Below, one piece after another: positions 35,401 through 42,902 of a stretch of 64,000 bases of DNA (its first letter is position 1; each line of letters opens with the position of its first letter). Location of the stretch: the NCBI GenBank assembly GCA_038134525.1, contig JAYPVI010000003.1:212975-276974 (forward strand), given 5' to 3'. Under the pieces are notes generated by a model. That model had not been told where the DNA came from. It ran no database searches and saw nothing but the letters and a program-made list of their open reading frames with translations. Source of the stretch: GCA-002727735 sp038134525. Lineage in GTDB: Bacteria; Bacteroidota; Bacteroidia; Flavobacteriales_D; Parvicellaceae. The position numbers were made by a program, and so were the translations under genes.

Positions 35401-36355
35401 GATTAAAAGAGGAGAGGGGTTCTGGGAGCTCAGAATAGGTATTCATACGGGTGATGTTATTGCTGGAGTTATTGGGTCAAAGAGGATTGCATATGATGTT
35501 TGGGGAAGTACAGTAAATATTGCTCAAAGAATAGAAACAAGTGGTGAAACTTGGAAAGTAAATATATCAGAGTCAACATATGAACAAATTTTCCCTTATT
35601 TCCAATGTATAGATAGAGGGAAAATTCCAACAAAAAACACAGGAGATATTTCCATGTATTTTGTCGAAGGAATTAAGCCCCACCTTTCTGTAAATTCAGA
35701 AGGAGAAGTTCCCAATAAAAAGTTTAGGGAATATGTTAACCTGCATTTATACAGTAGCATAAACTACCGCAAAGCCGAAAGGCATATTATGAAAGTTTTA
35801 AAAGACGGTCTCCCTGATAATCTTCATTACCACGGTATACATCATACATATGATGTTGTAAGAGCTGTTGAACGTGTAGCAATTATGGAAGGAGTTATGG
35901 ATGATGATATTTTCGTATTAAAATCTGCTGCTACCTACCATGATGCTGGTTTTGTAGAACAATATGATAAAAATGAACATATAGGAGCAAGATTAGCAGA
36001 GGAAATTTTACCAAAATATGGATATACTAATATACAAATCAATCAGGTGAAAGAGCTCATTTACGCAACTATCATTCCTCATGAACCAAAAAACAAATTA
36101 GAGGAAATTATTTGTGATGCGGACTTAGATTATTTGGGGAGAGATGATTTCTTTGAGATTTCAGAAACATTACGAAGAGAATTAAGAGATCATGGGAAAA
36201 TAAATAGTGACCGACTTTGGGATGAAATTCAAGTGAAATTTTTAACACAACATAAGTACTTTACCAAGTCAGCTAAAAAAATGAGAGACGCTAAAAAAGC
36301 TGAACATTTAGAAGCCATCAAAAAACGACTAGAGCTAGATCAATACAAGGATTGA
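32495..36355 (+). CDS. Propeller/Y_Y_Y sensor fused to class III adenylate cyclase and HD-type phosphohydrolase
   Basis: 1286 residues. Signal peptide about 1-22. Residues about 27-660 are two-component-type propeller repeats (IWLGTQDGLNRFDG, IWVGTFGGGLNKLN). Y_Y_Y domain about 700-782 (LSAGEYLFKVWSSNVDGIWS), one TM helix about 784-808, coiled coil about 810-858, class III cyclase about 880-1065, HD domain about 1100-1240. Cyclase residues are complete: D888 and D932 for metal, K928 and D1001 for adenine, N1008 and R1012 for the transition state, so it is predicted to make cAMP. HD ligands H1116/H1117, H1149, D1150 and D1208 are present. A histidine kinase is absent, although the sensor is the hybrid-histidine-kinase type. 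Ten bases after the PP2C gene and one base before the OmpA gene. Confidence 0.92.
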   Translation: MLFFRIYSFLFYIILFGYLQSQVDNLRFQRLTIKEGLSQSSINAIIQDHFGFIWLGTQDGLNRFDGTDVKHYKHQIKDKKTLSNSYITSILESNNHVLWVATLNGGLNYKHALDQQFNRVNKGKLSGSINIIDLHEFGNNFIWLATEESGLMKYRLEDDSLQIYTPSSGLKTNNLVKVISFKNQLLVVSKGDGIFLYNDETDTFSSIEEWNKSLLDNSLNDTYNFNDSILFVASNKGVITFSNVKEGFKKKILSDKIISSIFCEDVNQIWAGTRGEGLFRISYSDGNQIINNYRNNTFDLNSISSDMIFDIFQDFSGNIWITTEEGVSYFDPLKQNFSLITNNVGAKLELDDKNIWTIYEENDSIVWVGTRKGLSKINIINKTSNNYPFYSENRYLAANNDIWDIYVDEYNQFWVGTNSGIYTFHPSNQSRHFKKFSPELEELNQPVYDINFRTNDELWAATKNGLYAFDLKNNSSLLFSRETFSDTIFPDHSCRRILFLGNDIWLGFDGGGLCKMSQVEDHFETSAFIFHQFKANEDAENSISHNTVLSICEGNSNTIWVGTFGGGLNKLNLKTNKFEIFSESEGLTNNNIYGIIKDESDHLWISTNFGISEFITESNTFRNYNEGNGLQSNEFNNNSYFQSSSGRIYFGGINGFNYFSPKEIKFNETPPKTVITDIKWLNDGKYENILTDQFPYSVDTILLTFFQNDLVFTFSSLHFSDAKSNEYKVHLNGMYDVPLLMKKTNTINYSNLSAGEYLFKVWSSNVDGIWSEPEEIVIIVSPPFWFTWEFYLVLGLLLLLLTWFVYILRVKAIKRQQRRLAFLVERRTKTITKQKNQIEIQNKKIEREKEKADELLLNILPQETADELKNKGVAKTRQYRKVTVMFTDIKDFSKVAETMDPDRLVKSLDNLFREFDKIIEKYEVEKIKTMGDAYMAVGGVPLRDKENPINCVLAALEIQRFMERLKQESIKRGEGFWELRIGIHTGDVIAGVIGSKRIAYDVWGSTVNIAQRIETSGETWKVNISESTYEQIFPYFQCIDRGKIPTKNTGDISMYFVEGIKPHLSVNSEGEVPNKKFREYVNLHLYSSINYRKAERHIMKVLKDGLPDNLHYHGIHHTYDVVRAVERVAIMEGVMDDDIFVLKSAATYHDAGFVEQYDKNEHIGARLAEEILPKYGYTNIQINQVKELIYATIIPHEPKNKLEEIICDADLDYLGRDDFFEISETLRRELRDHGKINSDRLWDEIQVKFLTQHKYFTKSAKKMRDAKKAEHLEAIKKRLELDQYKD

Positions 36356-36356
36356 T

Positions 36357-37160
36357 ATGATGAATTTTTGCTCAATATTATTTTTCATTTTCCTATCATT
36401 CGGTCTAGTAGCTCAGCAGGAAATAATTGAATTCGAAGTTTTTTTTTCACATAATAAAAGTGAATTAACTGATTTAGAACAGAATAAGTTTCTAGAATTC
36501 CACGATTCTATTTTAGCCAATTATTCCATTTCAAATGTGTTGATTGTAGGTTATACAAATGAAATAGGGGTTTATGAATACAATCTTAGCCTTTCTATAA
36601 ATAGAGCAAATTATATTCATCAGCTTATTCATAATGAGAAATTAAAAACACCCATAAAGGTTGCGGGTAAAGGTGAAATTAAGACACTAAGTCATGCTGA
36701 TTTAGGTTTACAGCTTATCAACAATAGAAAAGCAGTTATCTATTATTTTACATCAAAAAAAGAAAACAATTATACCTCAGTAACTGAATTTAAAGTGGGT
36801 GAAAAAATGACATTAAAAAATATTGGTTTTTTGGGGAACACCCCCAATTTTTTACCTAGATATAAAGCAACTTTAGATCAACTAGCAGCTGATTTATTAA
36901 AGCATAAATCTTATCACATTGAGATTCAAGGGCATATTTATGACGAAAGAAATTATTCTGATAAAAAAATATATTATACCTATTACCCAAAATCTTTGTC
37001 TGAGGATAGAGCAAAAACCATTTATCATTATTTAATAAAAAGTGGTGTAGATTCAACTAGGCTTTCATATGTAGGTTTTCAAGGTAGATTCCCTCTTCAT
37101 AAAAATCCGCAGGACGATAGAAGAGTTGAAATAGAAGTAGTGAAAATTCAGCCTGAATAG
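36357..37160 (+). CDS. Exported protein with two OmpA-like peptidoglycan-binding domains
   Basis: 267 residues, with start possible at 36357 or the next codon (36360). Signal peptide about 1-20 (SFGLVAQ), no lipobox. Domain 1 (about 25-130): EFEVFFSHNKSELTDLEQ, VLIVGYTNEIGVYEYNLSLS, LINNRKAVIYYF. Domain 2 (about 165-262): YHIEIQGHIYDERNYSDK, SEDRAKTIYHYLIKSGVDS, then DDRRVEIEV. OmpA-like domains bind peptidoglycan; a single-domain PAL-like version (YfiB) sequesters YfiR in Pseudomonas. As last gene of the operon, one base after the cyclase, it is a candidate YfiB counterpart. Confidence 0.88.
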   Translation: MMNFCSILFFIFLSFGLVAQQEIIEFEVFFSHNKSELTDLEQNKFLEFHDSILANYSISNVLIVGYTNEIGVYEYNLSLSINRANYIHQLIHNEKLKTPIKVAGKGEIKTLSHADLGLQLINNRKAVIYYFTSKKENNYTSVTEFKVGEKMTLKNIGFLGNTPNFLPRYKATLDQLAADLLKHKSYHIEIQGHIYDERNYSDKKIYYTYYPKSLSEDRAKTIYHYLIKSGVDSTRLSYVGFQGRFPLHKNPQDDRRVEIEVVKIQPE

Positions 37161-37247
37161 CAATTTATTATTACATGTAATGATATTTTTTAGTGGTATA
37201 ATAGTGTCACTGTTATGTCATTTCATTTGACTTCCTTTTAAACAGTA

Positions 37248-37277
37248 TTGAAGCTAAAACTTAGTTGATTAGTTTTG
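37248..37277 (+). promoter_or_regulatory. Promoter TTG-N19-TAGTTTTG of the second TonB-dependent receptor
   Basis: TTG at 37248-37250 and a perfect TAnnTTTG at 37270-37277, separated by 19 bases, seven bases before the TTG start codon. It gives the receptor a transcript independent of the signalling operon. Confidence 0.65.
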
Positions 37278-37284
37278 TTTCAAT

Positions 37285-39606
37285 TTGAAATATGTAGGTT
37301 CAATATTTTTTGCTTTGGTAAGCACGTTCTGTAGTGCGCAATTACAATCTATTTATGGTGTTGTATCTAATTCTTTTTCTGAACAACCCATAAGTGGAGT
37401 AAAGGTGACATTGTTATTAAATGAGACTGAAGTTGATTCTACACAAACTACTTTAAGTGGGACGTATCACTTTGATAATGTTATGATCGGTATTTATGAC
37501 CTTTCTTTCAGTCATCCAAAGTTTGAATCATTCGTTTTACCTGATGTTACTTTGCTCAGCAGTAGAAAAAAAGAAGTTGATGTCCATCTTGAGGAACATT
37601 ATCAAGAGTTAAAAGAATTAGTGGTTAAACCCAAAAAAGACAGGTCTAAGCACAATAATGAAATGGCTACTAATAGTGTGAGAACGATTTATGTTCAAGA
37701 TATGTCAAAACTAGCAGGTAGCTTGGATGATCCAATAAGATTAGCAGGAATGTTGCCTGGGGTAACCAGTGACGCTGCTTTTTCAGAAAATTTTATATCT
37801 ATAAGAGGAAACTCTCCCCGTGGGTTAAAGTATGTGGTAGAAGGAGTAGAGTTAAATAACCCCACTCATTTTGCTAGAATTGGTAGCTCGGGTGGTACGT
37901 TTACGATATTCAGCACTCAACTACTCGACAAAAGTGATTTTTATATTGGTGCTTTTCCTTCAGAATACAATAATGCTATGAGTGGCATTTTAGATGTTAA
38001 TTTTCGGAGGGGTAACAATGAAGAAAATGAAACCAGTCTTAAAATGGGTACGCTTGGGATAGATCTAACTACTGAGGGGCCCATTAATAGCGACAAAGGA
38101 AGTAGTTTTTTACTAAATTACAGGTATTCTGTGGTGGGCTTAGCAAGGCTAATTGGCTATCCAACACAACCTACATACCAAGACTTATCATTTGTTTTAG
38201 ATTTTCCAAAAAAGAAAGGAAGTTTAAAACTCTATAGCATAGCAGGAACTAGTGATAGAAAAAGAATTGCGGTTCCAGATAGCTCAAGCTGGGAGGGAGA
38301 TATTGATCGATATAATTTATTTCTCCGTGGCGATATGGCATCCATGGGACTTTCTTACAAACACCTTGTGAACAACAAGACCAATTGGAAGTTTTCTATG
38401 TTAGGATCTTCATATAGGCAAGCCGATAATAGAAATTTTCTACAATCTGATTATTCTGAAATAGTAAGAAGTAAGAATGAATATAAAAGTACTCCTTTAA
38501 GTGCCGCCATTAGTATCAAACATCGATTTTCAAGTCGTATTAGATTAAAATCAGGTGTAAGTACGGAATGGGCAATCCATGACTGGGAAGTGCTAAAATA
38601 TAATTTTGATATTGAAGAAGTGGATACTACTGTCTTCGGGCTAGGGAATTCTATAACCTATAAGGGATTTACTCAAATCCAATGCTTTATCACGGATAAA
38701 ATTAAATTAAATGGGGGTGTCTCTATCTTATCATATAATGTTAATAACAAGGTTTCCATAGAACCAAGACTTGGTCTTACAAAAGAAGTAAGAGATGGAG
38801 TATTTTCAGTAGCCTTGGGCAAACATAGTCAGGTAGAGCACTTTGCTACCTATATGTACCAAAATGAAAATGCATTTACACCTAATAAAAATCTTGATTT
38901 TGCTAAAGCTTACCATGCTATTGGTGGGTTCAAATCGACCCTGTTTAAAAACCACCATTTTAATATAGAGGCCTATTACCAGTATCTTTACGATGTTCCT
39001 GGTGAGCTAAATGGTACTTATAGTGTATTGAATATTTCTGAACTGGAAGAAGTGAGAGCCCTTTCTAATATTGGTGAGGGTAAAAATTACGGAGTAGATT
39101 TAAGTTTAGAGAGATATGCGAGTAAGGGGTTGTATTATATGATTAATGCGAGTATATATCAATCTCAATATAGGGATGGAAACGGAGACTGGAGGAGTAC
39201 AGAATTTGACCAACGATTCAATATTAAATTTCTTGCTGGCAAGGAGTACATAATTGGAGAAAAGAAGGGAAAAAGAAATTTCGTAGCATGGAATACCAAT
39301 CTAGCCTATGTTGGCGGAAGGCCTTATACACCAATAGATTTAGCCTCATCAATGATGATGGAAGAAACTATTTTAAATGAGCCATTAGCATTCTCCCTTA
39401 GAGAAGATAATTTATTATTTCTAGACGTTACGTTAACCTATAAAATCAATAAGAAAGTAAGAACAGGTATTTGGTCTTTACAAATCAAAAACCTTTTCTC
39501 AAATGGTAACGCTATATACAGAGAATATGACTCGGTGTTAGATAAGGAAGTAACCATTCCTAGTTCTAGTTTTTTCCCTAATCTAAGCTATAAAATTGAG
39601 TTTTAA
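37285..39606 (+). CDS. TonB-dependent receptor, CarboxypepD_reg/plug/barrel
   Basis: 773 residues starting with TTG at 37285 (only suitable start; the frame is closed just upstream and a strong -7 box lies seven bases before it). Signal peptide about 1-18 (STFCSAQ). CarboxypepD-type domain about 22-105 (IYGVVSNSFSEQPISGVKVT), then a plug of the type found in receptors lacking a full TonB box (DPIRLAGMLPGVTSDAAFSE; SIRGNSPRGLKYVVEGVELN), then the barrel (NEFDQRFNIKF, VTLTYKINKKVRTGIWSLQI). Outer-membrane uptake or export-associated role; no SusD or iron locus beside it. Follows the signalling operon with 124 bases between. Confidence 0.88.
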   Translation: MKYVGSIFFALVSTFCSAQLQSIYGVVSNSFSEQPISGVKVTLLLNETEVDSTQTTLSGTYHFDNVMIGIYDLSFSHPKFESFVLPDVTLLSSRKKEVDVHLEEHYQELKELVVKPKKDRSKHNNEMATNSVRTIYVQDMSKLAGSLDDPIRLAGMLPGVTSDAAFSENFISIRGNSPRGLKYVVEGVELNNPTHFARIGSSGGTFTIFSTQLLDKSDFYIGAFPSEYNNAMSGILDVNFRRGNNEENETSLKMGTLGIDLTTEGPINSDKGSSFLLNYRYSVVGLARLIGYPTQPTYQDLSFVLDFPKKKGSLKLYSIAGTSDRKRIAVPDSSSWEGDIDRYNLFLRGDMASMGLSYKHLVNNKTNWKFSMLGSSYRQADNRNFLQSDYSEIVRSKNEYKSTPLSAAISIKHRFSSRIRLKSGVSTEWAIHDWEVLKYNFDIEEVDTTVFGLGNSITYKGFTQIQCFITDKIKLNGGVSILSYNVNNKVSIEPRLGLTKEVRDGVFSVALGKHSQVEHFATYMYQNENAFTPNKNLDFAKAYHAIGGFKSTLFKNHHFNIEAYYQYLYDVPGELNGTYSVLNISELEEVRALSNIGEGKNYGVDLSLERYASKGLYYMINASIYQSQYRDGNGDWRSTEFDQRFNIKFLAGKEYIIGEKKGKRNFVAWNTNLAYVGGRPYTPIDLASSMMMEETILNEPLAFSLREDNLLFLDVTLTYKINKKVRTGIWSLQIKNLFSNGNAIYREYDSVLDKEVTIPSSSFFPNLSYKIEF

Positions 39607-39642
39607 TTAAGTTTTATTTAATCGCTATCTAAATCAAATTAG

Positions 39643-39753
39643 TTAGAGGATATACTTTTTTTCTACTGAGCCATCATCATATTTGAAAAACAAAACTTCA
39701 TTATGAACATCAGTGAATTTCACTTTTTGCCCTTGAATATTATACACTTCCAT
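39643..39753 (-). pseudogene. Orphan fragment resembling a T9SS type A sorting domain
   Basis: The last 37-50 codons of a minus-strand frame (MEVYNIQGQKVKFTD, then LFFKYDDGSVEKKYI) look like the C-terminal sorting domain of T9SS cargo (pattern VYNIxGQKV ... KKYIL), but no cargo protein precedes it. The frame upstream runs into the tRNA-Asn terminator and tRNA, so the longer ORF (to 39894) is not a gene. I read it as the end of a deleted T9SS protein. It may still be expressed from the tRNA transcript only if the terminator fails. Confidence 0.45.
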
Positions 39754-39836
39754 TAGTTTTTTGTTGGTGTTTTGAATATTTATAAAACTGTTTTTTTTTG
39801 ATTTTATCTCACGCCTGAGGGTGAAATTTGAATAAC

Positions 39837-39867
39837 AAAAAAAGCCCCCACTATTTGTGGAGGCTTT
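39837..39867 (-). terminator. Rho-independent terminator of tRNA-Asn
   Basis: On the minus strand AAGCCTCCAC-AAATA-GTGGGGGCTT (one G:T pair) followed by seven T residues, four bases after the tRNA 3' end. Confidence 0.9.
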
Positions 39868-39870
39868 AAG

Positions 39871-39944
39871 CGCTTCTTCTTGGGCTCGAACCAAGGACCC
39901 TCTGATTAACAGTCAGATGCTCTAACCAACTGAGCTAAAGAAGC
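39871..39944 (-). tRNA. tRNA-Asn (anticodon GTT)
   Basis: Minus strand: acceptor GCTTCTT pairs perfectly with AAGAAGC, anticodon arm TCTGA-CTGTTAA-TCAGA reads GTT, T-arm CTTGG-TTCGAGC-CCAAG, discriminator G as expected for Asn. CCA is not encoded. 74 bases. Confidence 0.97.
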
Positions 39945-40053
39945 AATTTTGGTTTGCAATATTACACCAAAGTTTGAATTTATGCAATACTCCTCAAAAA
40001 TTTTGTTTTCATCTTAAATATTAAGGTTAACAATCTAAATTAAATGCTAATGT

Positions 40054-40061
40054 TATATTTG
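40054..40061 (+). promoter_or_regulatory. -7 element (TATATTTG) of the PfkB kinase gene
   Basis: Perfect TAnnTTTG, 15 bases before the ATG at 40077. Its place rules out the longer start at 40044. Confidence 0.6.
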
Positions 40062-40076
40062 CTGCAAAATTTAAAA

Positions 40077-40991
40077 ATGAACTTAGTTAGCGTTGGAACA
40101 GTTGCCTTTGATGCCATTGAAACTCCATTTGGAAAAACAGATAAAATTATAGGAGGAGCATGTACTTATATTTCTTTATCTGCATCTTATTTTAATTCAA
40201 ATCCTAGATTAATTTCTGTGGTTGGTGAGGATTTTCCTCAAGAAACCATTGATTTATTTAATCAACGTGGCATTAGTACAGAAGGATTACAAATAAAAAA
40301 AGGAGAAAAAACGTTTTTTTGGTCAGGTAAATATCATACTGATATGAACACCAGAGATACGTTGGATACTCAGCTTAATGTATTGGAAACATTTAATCCA
40401 ATTGTTCCAGACTCTTATCAAGATTGTGACATCCTAATGCTAGGAAATCTCCTTCCTACCGTCCAACACCAAGTGCTAAAACAAATGAAAAATCGCCCTA
40501 AATTGATTGTGCTAGACACCATGAATTTTTGGATGGAAACTGCACTAGAAGACTTGAAAAAAGTAATCAATGAAATCGATATACTCACCATTAATGATGA
40601 AGAAGCAAGGATCCTGTCTGGAGAATACTCATTAAGAAAAGCAGCAAAATATATACTTACAATGGGTCCTCAATACTTGATTATTAAAAAAGGCGAACAT
40701 GGAGCTTTATTATTTCACAAGGAAAAAGTGTTTTCAGCACCTGCATTGCCGTTAGAAGAAGTATTTGACCCAACTGGTGCAGGTGATACTTTTGCAGGTG
40801 GGTTTGTAGGCTATTTATCGAAGTGCAATGAGATTAATTGGGACAATATGAAATCTGCCCTTATTGTAGGATCAGTTATGGCCTCTTTCACGGTAGAAAA
40901 ATTTGGTATTGATAGACTTGTTAAGGTGCAAGAAGAAGAAATAAATTCCAGAATAGAGGCATTTAAAGAGCTAACTTCATTTCAGATTTAA
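40077..40991 (+). CDS. PfkB-family sugar/nucleoside kinase
   Basis: 304 residues from ATG 40077; the frame is open to 40044 but that codon lies upstream of the -7 box. The fold is clear: MNLVSVGTVAFDAI start, GGACTYISLSASYF (PfkB signature 1), ILTINDEEARILSG (substrate/lid), KGEHGALLF, and DPTGAGDTFAGGF (signature 2, anion hole and catalytic Asp in GAGD). It phosphorylates a sugar, nucleoside or similar small molecule with ATP in the cytoplasm. The substrate cannot be told: it lacks a ribokinase-specific hallmark and no sugar operon is adjacent. Convergent with a TPR gene five bases away. Confidence 0.93.
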   Translation: MNLVSVGTVAFDAIETPFGKTDKIIGGACTYISLSASYFNSNPRLISVVGEDFPQETIDLFNQRGISTEGLQIKKGEKTFFWSGKYHTDMNTRDTLDTQLNVLETFNPIVPDSYQDCDILMLGNLLPTVQHQVLKQMKNRPKLIVLDTMNFWMETALEDLKKVINEIDILTINDEEARILSGEYSLRKAAKYILTMGPQYLIIKKGEHGALLFHKEKVFSAPALPLEEVFDPTGAGDTFAGGFVGYLSKCNEINWDNMKSALIVGSVMASFTVEKFGIDRLVKVQEEEINSRIEAFKELTSFQI

Positions 40992-40996
40992 AAAAT

Positions 40997-41506
40997 CTAC
41001 TTCATACAGTATTTCTTTAGAAAAATGGGGGCGTTATTGTATCCATACTCCCCAGCTTTCTCTAAATCATTGCAGCCACTTACCTCTCCCATCTCGATTT
41101 TTAGTATACCTCTTAGCGCATAGGCTTTGTCATAATCATTCTTAATCAAAATGGCTTCATCACAATCTGAGATTGCACCGTTATAATCTTTAATCATTGT
41201 TTTTGAAGAAGCCCTTTGTTTGTAAAATAATTCATTTTTGGGCTGCAGGTTAATGCTCATGTTAAAGTCATCAATTGCTCCTTTGTAATCTTCGGCATTA
41301 TGTTTAGCACATCCACGTTGAAAATAAGCTTCTGCAAAGTTGGGATTGACTTCTATGGCCTTAGTGTACTCTGCTATTGCATCTTCGTAATTTTGCTTGT
41401 TGTAATGTTCTAATCCAATGGTGTAGAAACCAATTGCACTATTTTGTTCTTGAGCATTAAATGCAACAATAAAAAAGCATAAAAAAAGAGTGTAAATAGG
41501 TTTCAT
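40997..41506 (-). CDS. Exported TPR-repeat protein
   Basis: 169 residues with a signal peptide (FIVAFNAQ). Three clear TPR units occupy residues about 28-130: AIGFYTIGLEHYNKQNYEDA, AEAYFQRGCAKHNAEDYKGA and FYKQRASSKTMIKDYNGAIS. The C-terminus has a Cys pair (GCNDLEKAG, KYCMK). Such small exported TPR proteins are common in Bacteroidota and serve unknown protein-protein contacts. Monocistronic, divergent from the Ste24-like protease across a 139-base AT-rich region. Confidence 0.82.
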   Translation of the reverse strand: MKPIYTLFLCFFIVAFNAQEQNSAIGFYTIGLEHYNKQNYEDAIAEYTKAIEVNPNFAEAYFQRGCAKHNAEDYKGAIDDFNMSINLQPKNELFYKQRASSKTMIKDYNGAISDCDEAILIKNDYDKAYALRGILKIEMGEVSGCNDLEKAGEYGYNNAPIFLKKYCMK

Positions 41507-41645
41507 AATTTAACACAAGGCTAATAAATGTAAAAAAAACAAAAATTAAAGTCAATTTTTAAAGACACTTTATTTATTAACCATAAATTAAATTAGAATA
41601 AATATATAAGAAATAGTATCATTGTATTAACACAAAAATCATAAC

Positions 41646-42902
41646 ATGAATTCAGCAATTTTATTGCTCATAATGATAGCATTAATCGCATTTAACTTTT
41701 TATTTTCAACCGTACTTGATTTTTTAAATGATAGAAATTGGAATGATTCTATTCCAGAAATTTTAAAAGATTATTATTCTGAAGAAAAATATAAAAAAGC
41801 AAAAAATTATGCTAAAGATAAAGGAAGAATTGGTCTTATTTCGAGTCTTTTAAGTTTGTTTATGACAATCTCAATATTGTATTTGTATGGATTTGGTTGG
41901 ATTAGTAATGAAATTGTAAAGTTTTTACCTGAAATGGATCATGATGATTTTAGTTTTCAGTTTATTCACACAGGATTATTTTTTCTTCTTCTATTTGTTA
42001 TTAGCGACATCATATCTATTCCATTTAGCTGCTACAATACTTTTGTTATTGAAGAAAAATATGGATTTAATAAAACCACTTTAAAAACATTTATTTTAGA
42101 TAAGGTAAAGGGGTATTTTTTAACCATCATTTTAGGGGGGGGAGTTTTAGCTGGGGTATTATATATTTTCAATTCATTAAGCGAAGGATTTTGGTGGTGG
42201 ATATGGATAGGGCTTTCTGTTTTAATGTTGTTGATTAATATGTTTTATGCAGACTTAATTGTTCCTTTATTCAATAAATTATCGCCATTGGAAGATGGGT
42301 CATTACGAGAAAAGATAGAGGCGTATGCTACTAAGGTAGGATATGCATTAAAAAACATTTATATTATTGACGGATCTAAAAGATCTACAAAAGCAAATGC
42401 TTTTTTTAGTGGATTGGGACCTAGAAAAACAATAGCACTTTATGATACATTAATAGAGAAACACGAGGAGGAGGAATTAGTAGCCGTATTAGCTCATGAA
42501 GTTGGGCATTTTAAGAAAAAGCACATATTAACTTCCATGGTGTTAACTATTTTACAGCTAGGACTGATATGCTTTTTATTAGAGATATGTATAAAAAACC
42601 CAATCGTGTCTCAGGCGATGGGAGGAAGTGGAGTGGTGTTTCATTTAGGAATTTTAGCTTTTAGTTTTCTTTTTAGCCCTGTAGGAACGTTAATAGGTTT
42701 ATTTATGAATATACTAAGTAGAAAAAATGAATTTGAAGCAGATGAATATGCAAAGTCAACCTATGATGGAAAAGCTCTTCAACTGGCTTTAAAAAAATTA
42801 TCTGTGGATAGTTTGTCTAATCTCTACCCTCATCCATGGTATGTATTTATGCATTATTCCCATCCGCCTCTCCTCAAACGTCTAGAGGCACTTAATAAAT
42901 AA
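41646..42902 (+). CDS. M48 family Ste24-like (CAAX prenyl protease 1-type) membrane zinc metalloprotease
   Basis: 418 residues, about seven TM helices. The zinc motif HEVGH (H284, E285, H288) lies in VLAHEVGHFKKKHIL, and the third ligand Glu in KNEFEADEYA near residue 363. The N-terminal domain (DFLNDRNWNDSIPEILKDYY, IPFSCYNTFVIEEKYGFNKT) and the SKRSTKANAFFSGLG stretch are diagnostic of the Ste24 branch rather than HtpX. Bacterial members degrade or process membrane proteins; prenylation is absent in bacteria, so CAAX cleavage is not the role. Ends with an 11-base overlap with the convergent 42892 gene. Confidence 0.94.
   Translation: MNSAILLLIMIALIAFNFLFSTVLDFLNDRNWNDSIPEILKDYYSEEKYKKAKNYAKDKGRIGLISSLLSLFMTISILYLYGFGWISNEIVKFLPEMDHDDFSFQFIHTGLFFLLLFVISDIISIPFSCYNTFVIEEKYGFNKTTLKTFILDKVKGYFLTIILGGGVLAGVLYIFNSLSEGFWWWIWIGLSVLMLLINMFYADLIVPLFNKLSPLEDGSLREKIEAYATKVGYALKNIYIIDGSKRSTKANAFFSGLGPRKTIALYDTLIEKHEEEELVAVLAHEVGHFKKKHILTSMVLTILQLGLICFLLEICIKNPIVSQAMGGSGVVFHLGILAFSFLFSPVGTLIGLFMNILSRKNEFEADEYAKSTYDGKALQLALKKLSVDSLSNLYPHPWYVFMHYSHPPLLKRLEALNK

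Noticed and set aside
39643..39894. Full 83-residue minus-strand ORF as a real gene
   Set aside because: Its 5' half overlaps the tRNA-Asn gene and its terminator; only the 3' part resembles a protein (T9SS sorting domain).
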